DNA of 64,000 bases from Saccharopolyspora kobensis (GTDB taxonomy: Bacteria; Actinomycetota; Actinomycetes; Mycobacteriales; Pseudonocardiaceae), in the NCBI RefSeq assembly GCF_900108315.1, contig NZ_FNVB01000002.1:1545879-1609878 (forward strand). Direction: 5' to 3'. Shown piece by piece: positions 49,901 through 58,739 of the stretch (position 1 is the stretch's first letter; each line of letters opens with the position of its first letter). The position numbers and the translations under genes were made by a program. Below the pieces are notes generated by a model. That model made no database searches. It saw only the letters and a list, made by a program, of their open reading frames with translations, and had not been told where the DNA came from.

Positions 49901-50185
49901 TGGAACACCGGCCAGGTGCAGGACTGCGACGTCGTCGGACTCCGGTGCGCGCCAGCGCTCGGCCACGACTTCGGCGGGGAGCCGCGGTGCGCCGCGCAGG
50001 TGCGGGAACACCAGCTCGACCCGCTCACCCGGCCCCGCTCCGACCGCGCGGACCACGTGCGCGCAGGTGACCGCGACGCCGTCCCCGACCAGGAAGCTCG
50101 CCCCGGCGACTGCACCGCCGCCGGTCACCACCTGGGCCACCGAAGCGGCCAGCGCCGCACGCCCCGCCCCCGGCTGTGCGTCCAT
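46964..50185 (-). CDS. trypsin-like protease/nSTAND ATPase/WD40 protein
   Basis: A 1073-residue multidomain protein. Residues 1-200 are a trypsin-like protease with complete triad: His43 (VTCAHVV), Asp85 (DDVAVLHL), Ser156 (SGFSGGPV). Residues 210-640 are an nSTAND1 NTPase with Walker A GPSGGGKSS (249-257), Walker B LLLVVDQFEE (319-328) and a winged-helix segment (ELIHDALLRDWPDLRRW). A transmembrane helix (651-671) precedes eight WD40 blades (about 735-1073). ATG at 50185 follows GGGAGACC. An in-frame TAG cuts it from seven more blades. Such proteins are predicted signal-triggered effectors of conflict systems. Confidence 0.88.
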   Translation of the reverse strand: MDAQPGAGRAALAASVAQVVTGGGAVAGASFLVGDGVAVTCAHVVRAVGAGPGERVELVFPHLRGAPRLPAEVVAERWRAPESDDVAVLHLAGVPPGAEVLALGSAAGCQGHPVSSFGFPAQAPPDGHFGYGTAADPLPGRLLQLTGANDLTSGFSGGPVVDERTGLVIGMVTAIASPDEHLKGIGIAYATPAEVLREVVPQLAVREVCPYLGLEPFTAEHAEWFRGRDDAVGEVRAALRRSRAVLLLGPSGGGKSSLVQAGVLPALSRGALPGSDRWLPVVVRPGTDLPAELERAGLPGGGELAGADRRLAEADRDRLLLVVDQFEELLTQPPDLRHRAAGQLVALIGSGAPVSVLLVMRDDFYPQLAAMLPQLLAAATPGLVNIPAALRVPELLEIIGGPARAAGIGIETGLVERIVDDLCSADPDRRAPVTLLPPLELALRQLWQRREDGRLTHDAYQRIGAVTGALTTWCNTALAQLPARHRTVARRMLTALVRPADDAHAIPATRRQLSISTLRALAAGPADTAVDEVLAALTRYRIITTGSTPRPGRPPEPTAELIHDALLRDWPDLRRWVADDHRFQVWLHRAAEQRQRHRLSGQPGDLLAGTALSEGIDWAGERSLPADIAEFLTASHQSWQATARRTRRLNRLLAGLLVVSLVATGLALWQSQLAGTAQREAQARQLAAQSAALRETSPDLSALLAVQAHRTDDSTAEGSPALQAFADSPLRKRLDLHGGNAKALAYSTDGRLLAAAGEQGGTSLWETGSGRERHILRGHAGEVNAVAFSPGNSVLATAGQDRTARIWDVGSGRQRALLRGHESTVNNVEFSGDGTVVVTSSGDGTARIWDSRTGRQLRSFTVHGRGALEIAFSGDGRTLVTANNDGTAQLWDVETGRQRALVGDTGVEVFSVALSPDVRMLAAAGVDHRIRLWDLETGQERAALTGHFTYVFSMEFSPDGKTLASASLDTSARLWDVGTGEELHILTGGNASSMLRTAFSPDGRTLVTTDDDRVARLWDVESGRQRRALTGHNGAVAWAAFSPDGAPLATAAVDGTARLWEARAGEPRLMLAE

Positions 50186-50199
50186 TGTGGTCTCCCGGG

Positions 50200-50516
50200 C
50201 TAGGGCTTCGCGTCGTCCTTCTTCCACAGCACCCGGACCTTCAGGTGCCCGACGCCTTGCCCTGCGTGATGACCGCACCGGCCCGCGCGGAGAGGTCGAC
50301 CGAGAACTCCACCTCGACCTCGTCGGAACCGGCTTCCCGCAGTTCGTCCAGCACCGCGCGGGCGGTTTCGCGCACCGAGGCCAGCGAGGTGTTGAGGGCG
50401 TTGGGGAGCTCGTGCACTCCATCGCGGCCCGCCTTCACCGGACCGCCCGGTTCCGGGGTGGTTTCGATCAGGATCTCCCCGCCGTCGTCCAGGCGCATCC
50501 GAGCAAGACCGTCCAC
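50200..50516 (-). pseudogene. trypsin-co-occurring (CU044_2847-type) protein, frameshifted
   Basis: GTG at 50516 follows GGGGAGA. The frame gives MRLDDGGEILIE and SDEVEVEFSVDLSARAGAVI, the pattern of the small domain that accompanies trypsin-like STAND proteins, then stops at 50241 after KASGT. The missing last strand (HLKVRVLWKKDDAKP) continues in another frame to 50200. Adding one G in TCGGGCAC near 50252 restores the whole domain. So the gene carries a one-base deletion or the sequence an error. It ends 14 bases before the protease-STAND gene, its expected partner. Confidence 0.75.
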
Positions 50517-50599
50517 GGGCTTCTCCCCACAGCCGAAGCACAGCGGGGTCCGAGTCAAATGGCCGCGAGCCGTGCGCACAACCGCCGAACGCGCGGTTG

Positions 50600-51679
50600 T
50601 CAGATCTGGAGGAGGTCGGCGAGGCGGGCGCGGTTCTGGTCCGGGGTGCCGAGCAGGAGCTCCGAGGCCTTGGCGCGCTTGTAGTACAGGTGCGCGTCGT
50701 GCTCCCAGGTGTAGCCGATCCCGCCGTGCAGCTGCACCGCATCGGCCGCGGCCTGGAAGTTGGCCGGTGCGACCAGGACCTGCACGAGCGCCGCGGCGAG
50801 CGGGAGCTCCTGCGGGTCGGCGTCGGCCGCCCACGCCGCGTAGCGCACCGCGGCACCGGCTTGCTCCAGCGCGCTGTGCATGTCCGCCAGCCGGTGCTTG
50901 ACGCCCTGGTAGGACCCGATGGCGCGGCCGAACTGCACCCGGACCTTGGCGTACTCGGCGGTCATCTCCAGCACCTTCGCCATGCCGCCCAGCTGCTCGG
51001 CGGACAGCGCCACGGCGGCGAGATCGCGGACGCGGGAGCGCGCCGCGTCCGGATCCGGCGAGGACAGCAGCTCGGCCGGGGCCGCCGCGAAGTCCAGGTT
51101 CGCCAGGCGGCGGGTCGGATCCAGCGTCCGCAGCGGGGTTTTCGCGGCGTGCTCGCCGCGCAGCCGGAACCAGCAGGTGCCCTGCCCGGTGTTGGCCTGC
51201 ACCAGCACGACGCCCGCGATGTCGCCGGAGACCACGCGCTGGGCGCGCCCGTCCAGCACCCACCCGCCGTCGCGCTTCGTCGCGGTGGGCACCGATTCCT
51301 GGTCCCAGGCGACCGCCGCGATCAGCTCACCGGAGGCCATCGCGGGCAGCAGCTCCGCCCGGGCCGCCGCGTCGTCGACCTCGAGCAGCACGTCGGTGGC
51401 CAGCACCGCGGTGGCCAGGAACGGCACCGGTGCCAGCGCCCGGCCCAGTTCTTCCAGCACCACCGCGCGTTCCACGTGGCCTGCGCCGGAACCGCCGAGC
51501 TCTTCGGGCACCACCAGGCCGGTCAGGCCCAGCTCGGTCGACAGCCGCCGCCAGAGCTCGACGTCGTGGCCATCGCCGTCGGCCAGATCCCGGACCCGCT
51601 GCGGCGGGGCGTGCTCGGCGAGGAACTTCCGCACCGCGGAGCGCAGTTCCTGCTGCTCCTGGTTCAGCACCAGCTGCAT
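50600..51679 (-). CDS. acyl-CoA dehydrogenase, small-subunit type
   Basis: A 359-residue FAD acyl-CoA dehydrogenase of the short FadE type. GLVVPEELGGSGAGHVERAVVLEELGRAL, VQFGRAIGSYQGVKHRLADMH and QLHGGIGYTWEHDAHLYYKRAK are its conserved segments. Actinomycetes often pair such a protein with a longer one as a heterotetramer, and the longer partner is the adjacent gene 35 bases upstream. There is no clear catalytic Glu at the usual place, as expected of one subunit of a pair. Role: CoA-ester desaturation, possibly of sterol side chains or branched acids; inference. Confidence 0.85.
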   Translation of the reverse strand: MQLVLNQEQQELRSAVRKFLAEHAPPQRVRDLADGDGHDVELWRRLSTELGLTGLVVPEELGGSGAGHVERAVVLEELGRALAPVPFLATAVLATDVLLEVDDAAARAELLPAMASGELIAAVAWDQESVPTATKRDGGWVLDGRAQRVVSGDIAGVVLVQANTGQGTCWFRLRGEHAAKTPLRTLDPTRRLANLDFAAAPAELLSSPDPDAARSRVRDLAAVALSAEQLGGMAKVLEMTAEYAKVRVQFGRAIGSYQGVKHRLADMHSALEQAGAAVRYAAWAADADPQELPLAAALVQVLVAPANFQAAADAVQLHGGIGYTWEHDAHLYYKRAKASELLLGTPDQNRARLADLLQI

Positions 51680-51714
51680 TGCGCGCACTCCTGTTCTCCG
51701 GCCTGCTCCCGGTG

Positions 51715-53025
51715 TCACGGCTTCCGCTGGGTGCCGACCTTCAGCTCGCGGAACGGTACGTCGCGGTCCACCTGGGGTTCCTTGGGCAGCCCGAGGATCC
51801 GCTCCCCGATGATGTTGCGCTGCACCTGGTTCGAGCCGCCTGCGATGCTCGACGCCGGAGTGGCGTTGATCGCGATCGCCATCTCCTCGGCCACCGCGTC
51901 GCCGTCCTCCCAGGAGGTCAGCGCGGGTCCGGCGATCAGCCCGGCGGTGTCCACCGCTCGCCACAGCAGCTCGGCGCCGGCCAGCTTGGCGACCGAGCCG
52001 CGGGCGCCCGGCGGCGAACCGGCTTCGGCTTCCTGCCGCAGCTTGGTGTTGAACAGCGCCAAAGCCCGTTCCCGCGCGTAGATCCCGGCCAGCCGGTCAC
52101 GAACCACCGGGTCGCCTGCGCGGTCGCGCGCGCGGGCCAGTTCGACCAGGTTGTCGTAGGCCAGCGGATCGCCGCCGCGCCGGACCGATCCGCCGATGGA
52201 GACCCGCTCGTGGCCGAGCATGGTGACCGCGGCCAGCCAGCCGCCGCCGACCTCGCCGATCACCGCGTCGGCCGGGATGCGCACGTCGTCGAAGTAGACC
52301 TCGTTGAACGGTGCGCGCCCGGTCATGTCCCGCAGCGGGCGGACCGTCACCCCGGGGCTGCGCATGTCCACGATGAACATCGTGATGCCGCGGTGCTTCG
52401 GCACGTCGGGATCGGTGCGGGCCAGCAGCGCGCCGAAGTCGGAGAACTGGGCTCCCGAGGTCCACACCTTCTGGCCGTTGATCACCCAGGAGTCGCCGTC
52501 GCGCACCGCGCGGGTCTGCAGGCTCGCCACGTCCGAACCGGCCCCCGGCTCGGAGAACAGCTGGCACCAGATCTCGTCGCCGCGCAGCAGCGGCGGCACG
52601 TAGCGGGCCTTCTGCTCGTGGCTGCCCAGGTCCAGCAGCGTCGGGCCGCACATGCCCATGCCGACCATGAACGGCGAGCCGGGCAGGTCGTAGTGCGCCG
52701 CCTCCTCGTCGTAGGCCTGCTGTTCGGCGGCGGTGAGCCCTTGGCCGCCGTACTCGGAGGGCCAGGTGATGCCGATCAGCCCCGCGTCGTAGGCGGCGGC
52801 CTGGAACCGCTTCGCGGCCCGCAGCTGCTCGGCGGGCTCCAGCTCGCCGAGCGGCCCGGGCGCGTTGCGGGCCAGGAAGTCCCGCACCCCGGCTCGGAAC
52901 GCCGTCCCGCCTCCCCGCGATTCGCGGTGGTGGTCGCGTTCGGGGGTTTGTCGTGGCCGGGCTGCGCCACGTTCCCCTGATGTGCGGTTTCGCGGGACTC
53001 GGGACCGTGGCTCAGGGGCGCTCAT
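51715..53025 (-). CDS. acyl-CoA dehydrogenase with a repeat-derived N-terminus
   Basis: A 436-residue acyl-CoA dehydrogenase. IGITWPSEYGGQGLTAAEQQA, WCQLFSEPGAGSDVASLQTRA and the C-terminal IAGGSNQVQRNIIGERILGLP are diagnostic. ATG at 53025 is preceded by GGAGGA at six bases, so the start is firm. Residues about 13-38 (RTSGERGAARPRQ to HHRESRG) are encoded by dispersed repeat R2 copy B. Normal homology resumes at FRAGVRDFLARNAPG. Two CCGATCGG operators lie upstream. It is the probable catalytic partner of the shorter dehydrogenase downstream. Confidence 0.85.
   Translation of the reverse strand: MSAPEPRSRVPRNRTSGERGAARPRQTPERDHHRESRGGGTAFRAGVRDFLARNAPGPLGELEPAEQLRAAKRFQAAAYDAGLIGITWPSEYGGQGLTAAEQQAYDEEAAHYDLPGSPFMVGMGMCGPTLLDLGSHEQKARYVPPLLRGDEIWCQLFSEPGAGSDVASLQTRAVRDGDSWVINGQKVWTSGAQFSDFGALLARTDPDVPKHRGITMFIVDMRSPGVTVRPLRDMTGRAPFNEVYFDDVRIPADAVIGEVGGGWLAAVTMLGHERVSIGGSVRRGGDPLAYDNLVELARARDRAGDPVVRDRLAGIYARERALALFNTKLRQEAEAGSPPGARGSVAKLAGAELLWRAVDTAGLIAGPALTSWEDGDAVAEEMAIAINATPASSIAGGSNQVQRNIIGERILGLPKEPQVDRDVPFRELKVGTQRKP
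52908..52987 (+). repeat. dispersed repeat R2, copy B, inside a coding sequence
   Basis: About 80 bp matching 44591-44687. It lies in frame within codons ~13-38 of the acyl-CoA dehydrogenase on the opposite strand. Both copies, read on the minus strand, would encode RT(S/T)GER...RPR(Q/E)T. Confidence 0.75.
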
Positions 53026-53049
53026 GCGGTCTTCCTCCGGTTCGGCGGC

Positions 53050-53084
53050 AACCGATCGGTCAACGCCGACTGTAACCGATCGGA
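53050..53084 (-). promoter_or_regulatory. two AACCGATCGG operator sites
   Basis: AACCGATCGGTC (53050-53061) and AACCGATCGGA (53074-53084), 24 bases apart, 25-60 bases upstream of the acyl-CoA dehydrogenase ATG. On that strand GTTGACCGATCGG would place a -35-like TTGACC in the first site. CCGATCGG dyads are typical of TetR-family repressors of lipid genes. No tetR gene is adjacent. Confidence 0.65.
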
Positions 53085-53316
53085 TGCGCTCCGAACATCC
53101 GCGTTTCCGGGCCTTGCGCCGCGTCGGCGGGCGGACCCGCTGCGGCGACGCAGGAATGACGAAGACCCAACGCGCTCGCCGGCACGCAACTCCTCATCAT
53201 GTCCACTGTGGACGCACCGGCGTCCGGGCACGTGGAACGCACCGGCCGAGGTTGACCGTTCAGCCGGGCCGACGCAGTATGAGGCACGTCACGCCGCTCT
53301 CACCGACGAGGTAGCG

Positions 53317-54870
53317 ATGCCAGCACCCGCGCAGTCCGGCCGAGGCATGACCACCAGCGACCAGCTCGCCCGCCACGCCCGCAAGATCCCCGACGAGATC
53401 GCACTGCGCTTCGCGGGCAGCGGCCGCACCTACCGGGAGCTGGACGAGCGCGTCACCAGGCTCGCCAACGCGCTCGCCGACCGCGGCGTGGCCGCGGGCG
53501 ACCGGATCGCGGTGCTCGGCCGCAACGGGCCGGAGATCGTCGAGTCCTACTTCGCGGCGGCGCGGCTGGGCGCGATCTGCGTGCCGGTCAACTTCCGCCT
53601 GGTGGCCGACGAGGTGGCCTACGTGCTGGCCGACAGCGGGGCCCGCGCCGTGATCGTCGACGAGCTCTTCACCGGAGTTCTCGCTAAGGCATCCGATGTG
53701 GACGTCCGGCTGGTCGTCGGAGAATCGGGGGACTACGAAGCGGCGCTGGCCGCGGCCTCACCCGTGCACGCCGAGATCGCCGTGGACGAGCAGTCCCCGG
53801 CGTTCATCATGTACACCTCCGGCACCACCGGCCGCCCCAAGGGCGCGGTGCTCAGCCACCACAACCTGCTGATGCACACGTTCAGCTCGGCGGTGCACCA
53901 CGGCATCACCGGCGAGGACAAGGCCTGGCTGGTCGGGGTGCCGCTGTTCCACATCGCCGGGGTGTCTGGGATGCTGCCCTACCTGCTGCAGGGCGGCCGG
54001 ATCGTGATCGCCGCATCGGGCCGGTTCGACCCGGCCGAAACCGCCGAGCTGCTGGCCCGGGAGCGCATCACCGCCTGCTTCCTGGTGCCCGCGCAGTGGC
54101 AGGCGATCTGCGACCTGCCCGACCTCTCCACCTACGACCTCTCCGCGCTGCGGCGGATCACCTGGGGCGCCGCACCTGCCTCGACCACGCTGCTGCGCGC
54201 GATGTTCGAGAAGTTCCCCGGCACCGACATCACCACCGCGTTCGGGCAGACCGAGTGCAGCCCGGTGACCACGGTCCTGCGCGGCGAGGACGCGCTGCGC
54301 AAGATCGGTTCGGTGGGCACGCCGATGCTCAACGTCGAGGTGCGGATCGTCGACGAGGACATGCGGGACGTGCCGCCGGGCGAGGTCGGCGAGATCGTCT
54401 ACCGCGGCCCGACCGTGATGCGCGAGTACTGGGGCAAACCCGCCGAGACCGCCGAAGCGTTCCGCGGCGGCTGGTTCCACTCCGGCGACCTGGTGCGCCA
54501 GGACGAGGACGGCTACCTCTACGTGGTGGACCGCAAGAAGGACATGATCATCTCCGGCGGCGAGAACATCTACTGCGCCGAGATCGAGGACGTGCTGGCG
54601 GCACATCCCAAGATCGCCGAGGTCGCCCTGATCGGCATCCCCGACGAGCGCTGGGGCGAGACGCCGCTGGCGGTCGTCGGACCGCGCGATGCCGCCGACC
54701 CGCCGTCGCCCGGCGACATCGCGGACTGGTGCCAGGACCGCCTGGCGGGCTACAAGCGCCCGCGACGGCTCGCCGTCGTCGCCGAGCTCCCGCGCAACCC
54801 GAGCGGGAAGGTGCTCAAAACGCAGCTGCGCGCCGACCACGCGGCGGGCCGCCTCACCGTCCAGGAGTGA
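53317..54870 (+). CDS. acyl-CoA ligase, FadD-type AMP-binding enzyme
   Basis: A 517-residue adenylate-forming enzyme activating a carboxylic acid to its CoA ester. MYTSGTTGRPKGAVLSH is the P-loop, AFGQTECSP the A5 motif, GWFHSGDLVRQDEDGYLYVVDRKKDMI the A7-A8 hinge, and NPSGKVLK carries the catalytic lysine. Its length and motifs fit medium/long-chain or aryl acyl-CoA synthetases. It diverges from the two dehydrogenases and so may feed them. ATG 53317 is chosen on GAGG five bases upstream; ATG 53347 is an alternative. Confidence 0.88.
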   Translation: MPAPAQSGRGMTTSDQLARHARKIPDEIALRFAGSGRTYRELDERVTRLANALADRGVAAGDRIAVLGRNGPEIVESYFAAARLGAICVPVNFRLVADEVAYVLADSGARAVIVDELFTGVLAKASDVDVRLVVGESGDYEAALAAASPVHAEIAVDEQSPAFIMYTSGTTGRPKGAVLSHHNLLMHTFSSAVHHGITGEDKAWLVGVPLFHIAGVSGMLPYLLQGGRIVIAASGRFDPAETAELLARERITACFLVPAQWQAICDLPDLSTYDLSALRRITWGAAPASTTLLRAMFEKFPGTDITTAFGQTECSPVTTVLRGEDALRKIGSVGTPMLNVEVRIVDEDMRDVPPGEVGEIVYRGPTVMREYWGKPAETAEAFRGGWFHSGDLVRQDEDGYLYVVDRKKDMIISGGENIYCAEIEDVLAAHPKIAEVALIGIPDERWGETPLAVVGPRDAADPPSPGDIADWCQDRLAGYKRPRRLAVVAELPRNPSGKVLKTQLRADHAAGRLTVQE

Positions 54871-54991
54871 CGAAAACCCGCCCGGTTCAGGTGATTCGGC
54901 TCGGCAGCATGCCGCGGCCACCCGCAGCATGGCTGCAGGCGCAGCGCGCAGCGCGCGCACCGCACCCAGCCATCTCGACGGGAGACCGCCC

Positions 54992-55705
54992 ATGACAGCC
55001 GTGGACCTGCCCACCACCATCGACGGTGTCATCACCAGGATGGAGGAGATCGACGCCGAGCTCCCCCCGGGCGACGGCATCGCCTGCTTCAACCGCATGT
55101 ACCTGAAAGTCACCAAGCTGGTGAAGGAGAACGTCACCGAGGGCGCGTTCCAGGACAACGCGTTCCTGGAGCGCATGGACGTCATCTTCGCCGGTCTGTA
55201 CCTGCGCAACGTCGACGCCGCGAAGGCGGGCCGCCGCGTCGAAGCCTCCTGGGCACCGCTGTTCCAGGCCCGCGACAACCAGGTGATCTGGCCCGTCCAG
55301 TTCGCGCTGGCCGGGATGAACGCCCACATCAACCACGACCTGGCCATCGCCGTCGTGGACACCTGCACCGAACGACGCACCACACCCGACACCCCGCCGG
55401 TCCACCAGGACTACGAGAAGGTCAACGACCTGCTCGCCAGCGTCGAGGCGGAAGTGCGCGCCGAGTTCGAGGTCCAGATCGTCAAGGTCGCCACCCGCGA
55501 CGCCGAACTCCTCAAGCACGCGGTGAGCGGCTTCTCCATCTCCACCGCCCGCAAGGCCGCCTGGGCCACGGCCCAGAGCCTGTGGCACGACAAGACGAGC
55601 ATCAACCCGCTGGCCTACGACAGCCACGAGGCCGCACTCGGCGAAACCGTCGGCGCCGTCGGCCACGGCATCCTGCTGCCCGTCGTGCCCCCGCCGCCGG
55701 AGTAG
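54992..55705 (+). CDS. DUF5995 family protein
   Basis: A 237-residue soluble protein. GIACFNRMYLKVTKLVKENV, FAGLYLRNVDA, QFALAGMNAHINHDLAIAVVDTC and VSGFSISTARKAAWATAQSLW match DUF5995. The His/Asp in AHINHDLA suggest a metal or catalytic site, but no function is established. ATG at 54992 follows GGGAGA. It lies 121 bases after the acyl-CoA ligase on the same strand. Confidence 0.82.
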   Translation: MTAVDLPTTIDGVITRMEEIDAELPPGDGIACFNRMYLKVTKLVKENVTEGAFQDNAFLERMDVIFAGLYLRNVDAAKAGRRVEASWAPLFQARDNQVIWPVQFALAGMNAHINHDLAIAVVDTCTERRTTPDTPPVHQDYEKVNDLLASVEAEVRAEFEVQIVKVATRDAELLKHAVSGFSISTARKAAWATAQSLWHDKTSINPLAYDSHEAALGETVGAVGHGILLPVVPPPPE

Positions 55706-57140
<1,435 letters not shown>

Positions 57141-57231
57141 ACCGGACCCGCTGAGCGGACCGCCCCCGGGGCCGGCGCGCCGCGGACTATCGTCGGCATC
57201 GGCAGTGCCCGCCCGATCTGAGGAGCCTTCG

Positions 57232-57771
57232 GTGTCGTTGGAGTACGCGATCCTGGTGTCGTTGCAGGAGCGCGCCGGGTCCGGGTACGAGCTGGCCAGG
57301 CGGTTCGACAAGTCGATCGGGTTCTTCTGGAGCGCCAGCCACCAGCAGATCTACCGGAGCCTGAAGCGGATGGTGGAGCTCGGCTGGGTGGCCGGTGACG
57401 CGGTCGCGCAGGAGAAGCGGCCGGACAAGAAGGTCTACCGGGTCAGCGCCGAGGGCGCCGCCGAGCTGGCCCGCTGGCTCGGCGAACCAGCGGCTCCGGC
57501 GACGGCGCGCAACGAGCTGTCGGTGAAGATCCGCGGCGCGTCCTGCGGTGACGTGGGCCAGGTGCTCGAAGAGGTTCGCCGCCACCACCGGCTGCACGCC
57601 GAGCGGCTGGCCGTCTACCGGGCGATCGAGCAGCGCGACTTCCCGGAGCCCGAGCGGCTGTCCGGCCGGTCCCGGCACCAGTTCCTGGTGCTGCGCGGCG
57701 GAATCCGCACCGAGCAGTCGATGGTGGACTGGTGCGAGGAAGTGATCAGCGCTCTCGAGGACGAGATCTGA
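57232..57771 (+). CDS. PadR-family transcriptional regulator
   Basis: A 179-residue regulator. The N-terminal winged helix (LEYAILVSLQERAGSGYELARRFDKSIG, HQQIYRSLKRMVELGWV, YRVSAEGAAELARWL) is followed by a helical Vir_act_alpha_C-type dimerisation domain. GTG at 57232 follows GAGGAG by seven bases. It may regulate the upstream nitronate monooxygenase or the downstream hydrolase. No binding-site copy is visible at its own start. Confidence 0.87.
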   Translation: MSLEYAILVSLQERAGSGYELARRFDKSIGFFWSASHQQIYRSLKRMVELGWVAGDAVAQEKRPDKKVYRVSAEGAAELARWLGEPAAPATARNELSVKIRGASCGDVGQVLEEVRRHHRLHAERLAVYRAIEQRDFPEPERLSGRSRHQFLVLRGGIRTEQSMVDWCEEVISALEDEI

Positions 57772-57842
57772 CCCGATCCGGGTCCGGCTCCCACCGCACC
57801 GCGCTAACCTCTCGATCATCGGCTCGACGAATGAGGTGGCGC

Positions 57843-58688
57843 ATGGGGTTCCGGGATCCGGCGGACGCCGAGAGCTTCTTCGCCGCCTACGACGCCGCGT
57901 TCGCGCGGTGGCCGGTTCCGCTCGAAGCGCGCGACCTGCGCTCGGCCTGGGGAACCACTCGCGTCCACCTCTGCGGGAACCCGGGCGGAACGCCGCTGGT
58001 GCTGCTGCCCGGCGGCGGTGCGACCTCGGCGATCTGGGCGGCCAACGTCGAAGCGCTCGGCCGGACGCACCGCATCCACGCCGTCGACCTGCTCGGCGAA
58101 GCCGGCCGCAGCGTCGTCGGCGGCGAACCGGTGCGCGATCTGGACGGCCTGATGTCCTGGCTGGACGATGTGTTCGACCAGCTCGGCCTGGAAACCGCGG
58201 ACCTGTGCGGGCATTCCTACGGAGCCTGGATCGCGCTGCACCACGCCGTTCGCTCGACGCGCGTGCGCCGCCTCGCGCTGCTGGACCCGACGGCCTGCTT
58301 CACCAGGTGGAACCCGCGCTACCTGCTGCGCGCCCTGCCGACGCTGCTGCGCCCGGATCCGCGCCGGACGCGCGACTTCCTGCGGTGGGAAACCGCAGGC
58401 GCCGAGATCGACGCCGACCAGCTGGAGCTGCTGGCCCGCGCGGCGACGTTCCAGCGCGCGAAGGTGATCACGGGCCCGAAGCCCGAACCCACCCGCCTGG
58501 CGGTGCCGACGCTCGTCGTGGGCGCCGCGAAGTCCAAGGCGCACGACGTCGACCGCCTGATCGCGGAGGCGAACCGCGCGGTCCCCGACGTCCGGACCGA
58601 GGTGCTCGCCGATGTCGGTCACCACGCGATTCCCGGTTGCCGCGCCGATCACCTCAACGCCCTGCTGGCCGACTTCCTGGCCGGATGA
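57843..58688 (+). CDS. alpha/beta-hydrolase
   Basis: A 281-residue hydrolase. LVLLPGGGATSAIW carries the oxyanion segment, LCGHSYGAWIALHHA the nucleophile elbow with Ser, and VGHHAIPG the catalytic His. The acid residue is probably the Asp in KAHDVDRL. ATG at 57843 is preferred over ATG 57831, given GAGGTGG between them. A perfect hairpin follows. Substrate unknown. Confidence 0.82.
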   Translation: MGFRDPADAESFFAAYDAAFARWPVPLEARDLRSAWGTTRVHLCGNPGGTPLVLLPGGGATSAIWAANVEALGRTHRIHAVDLLGEAGRSVVGGEPVRDLDGLMSWLDDVFDQLGLETADLCGHSYGAWIALHHAVRSTRVRRLALLDPTACFTRWNPRYLLRALPTLLRPDPRRTRDFLRWETAGAEIDADQLELLARAATFQRAKVITGPKPEPTRLAVPTLVVGAAKSKAHDVDRLIAEANRAVPDVRTEVLADVGHHAIPGCRADHLNALLADFLAG

Positions 58689-58693
58689 GCGAG

Positions 58694-58725
58694 GGGGCGC
58701 CCGCGATCGGCATCGCGGGCGCCCC
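58694..58725. terminator. bidirectional hairpin terminator
   Basis: Perfect 14-bp stem (GGGGCGCCCGCGAT and complement) with a four-base loop, between the convergent hydrolase and nuclease genes. Confidence 0.85.
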
Positions 58726-58739
58726 TTCGCTGGGTGTTG

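Noticed and set aside
46034..50203. A 1389-codon open frame on the plus strand
   Set aside because: It is the antisense shadow of the protease-STAND-WD40 genes. Third-position GC bias, motifs and ribosome sites all belong to the minus strand.
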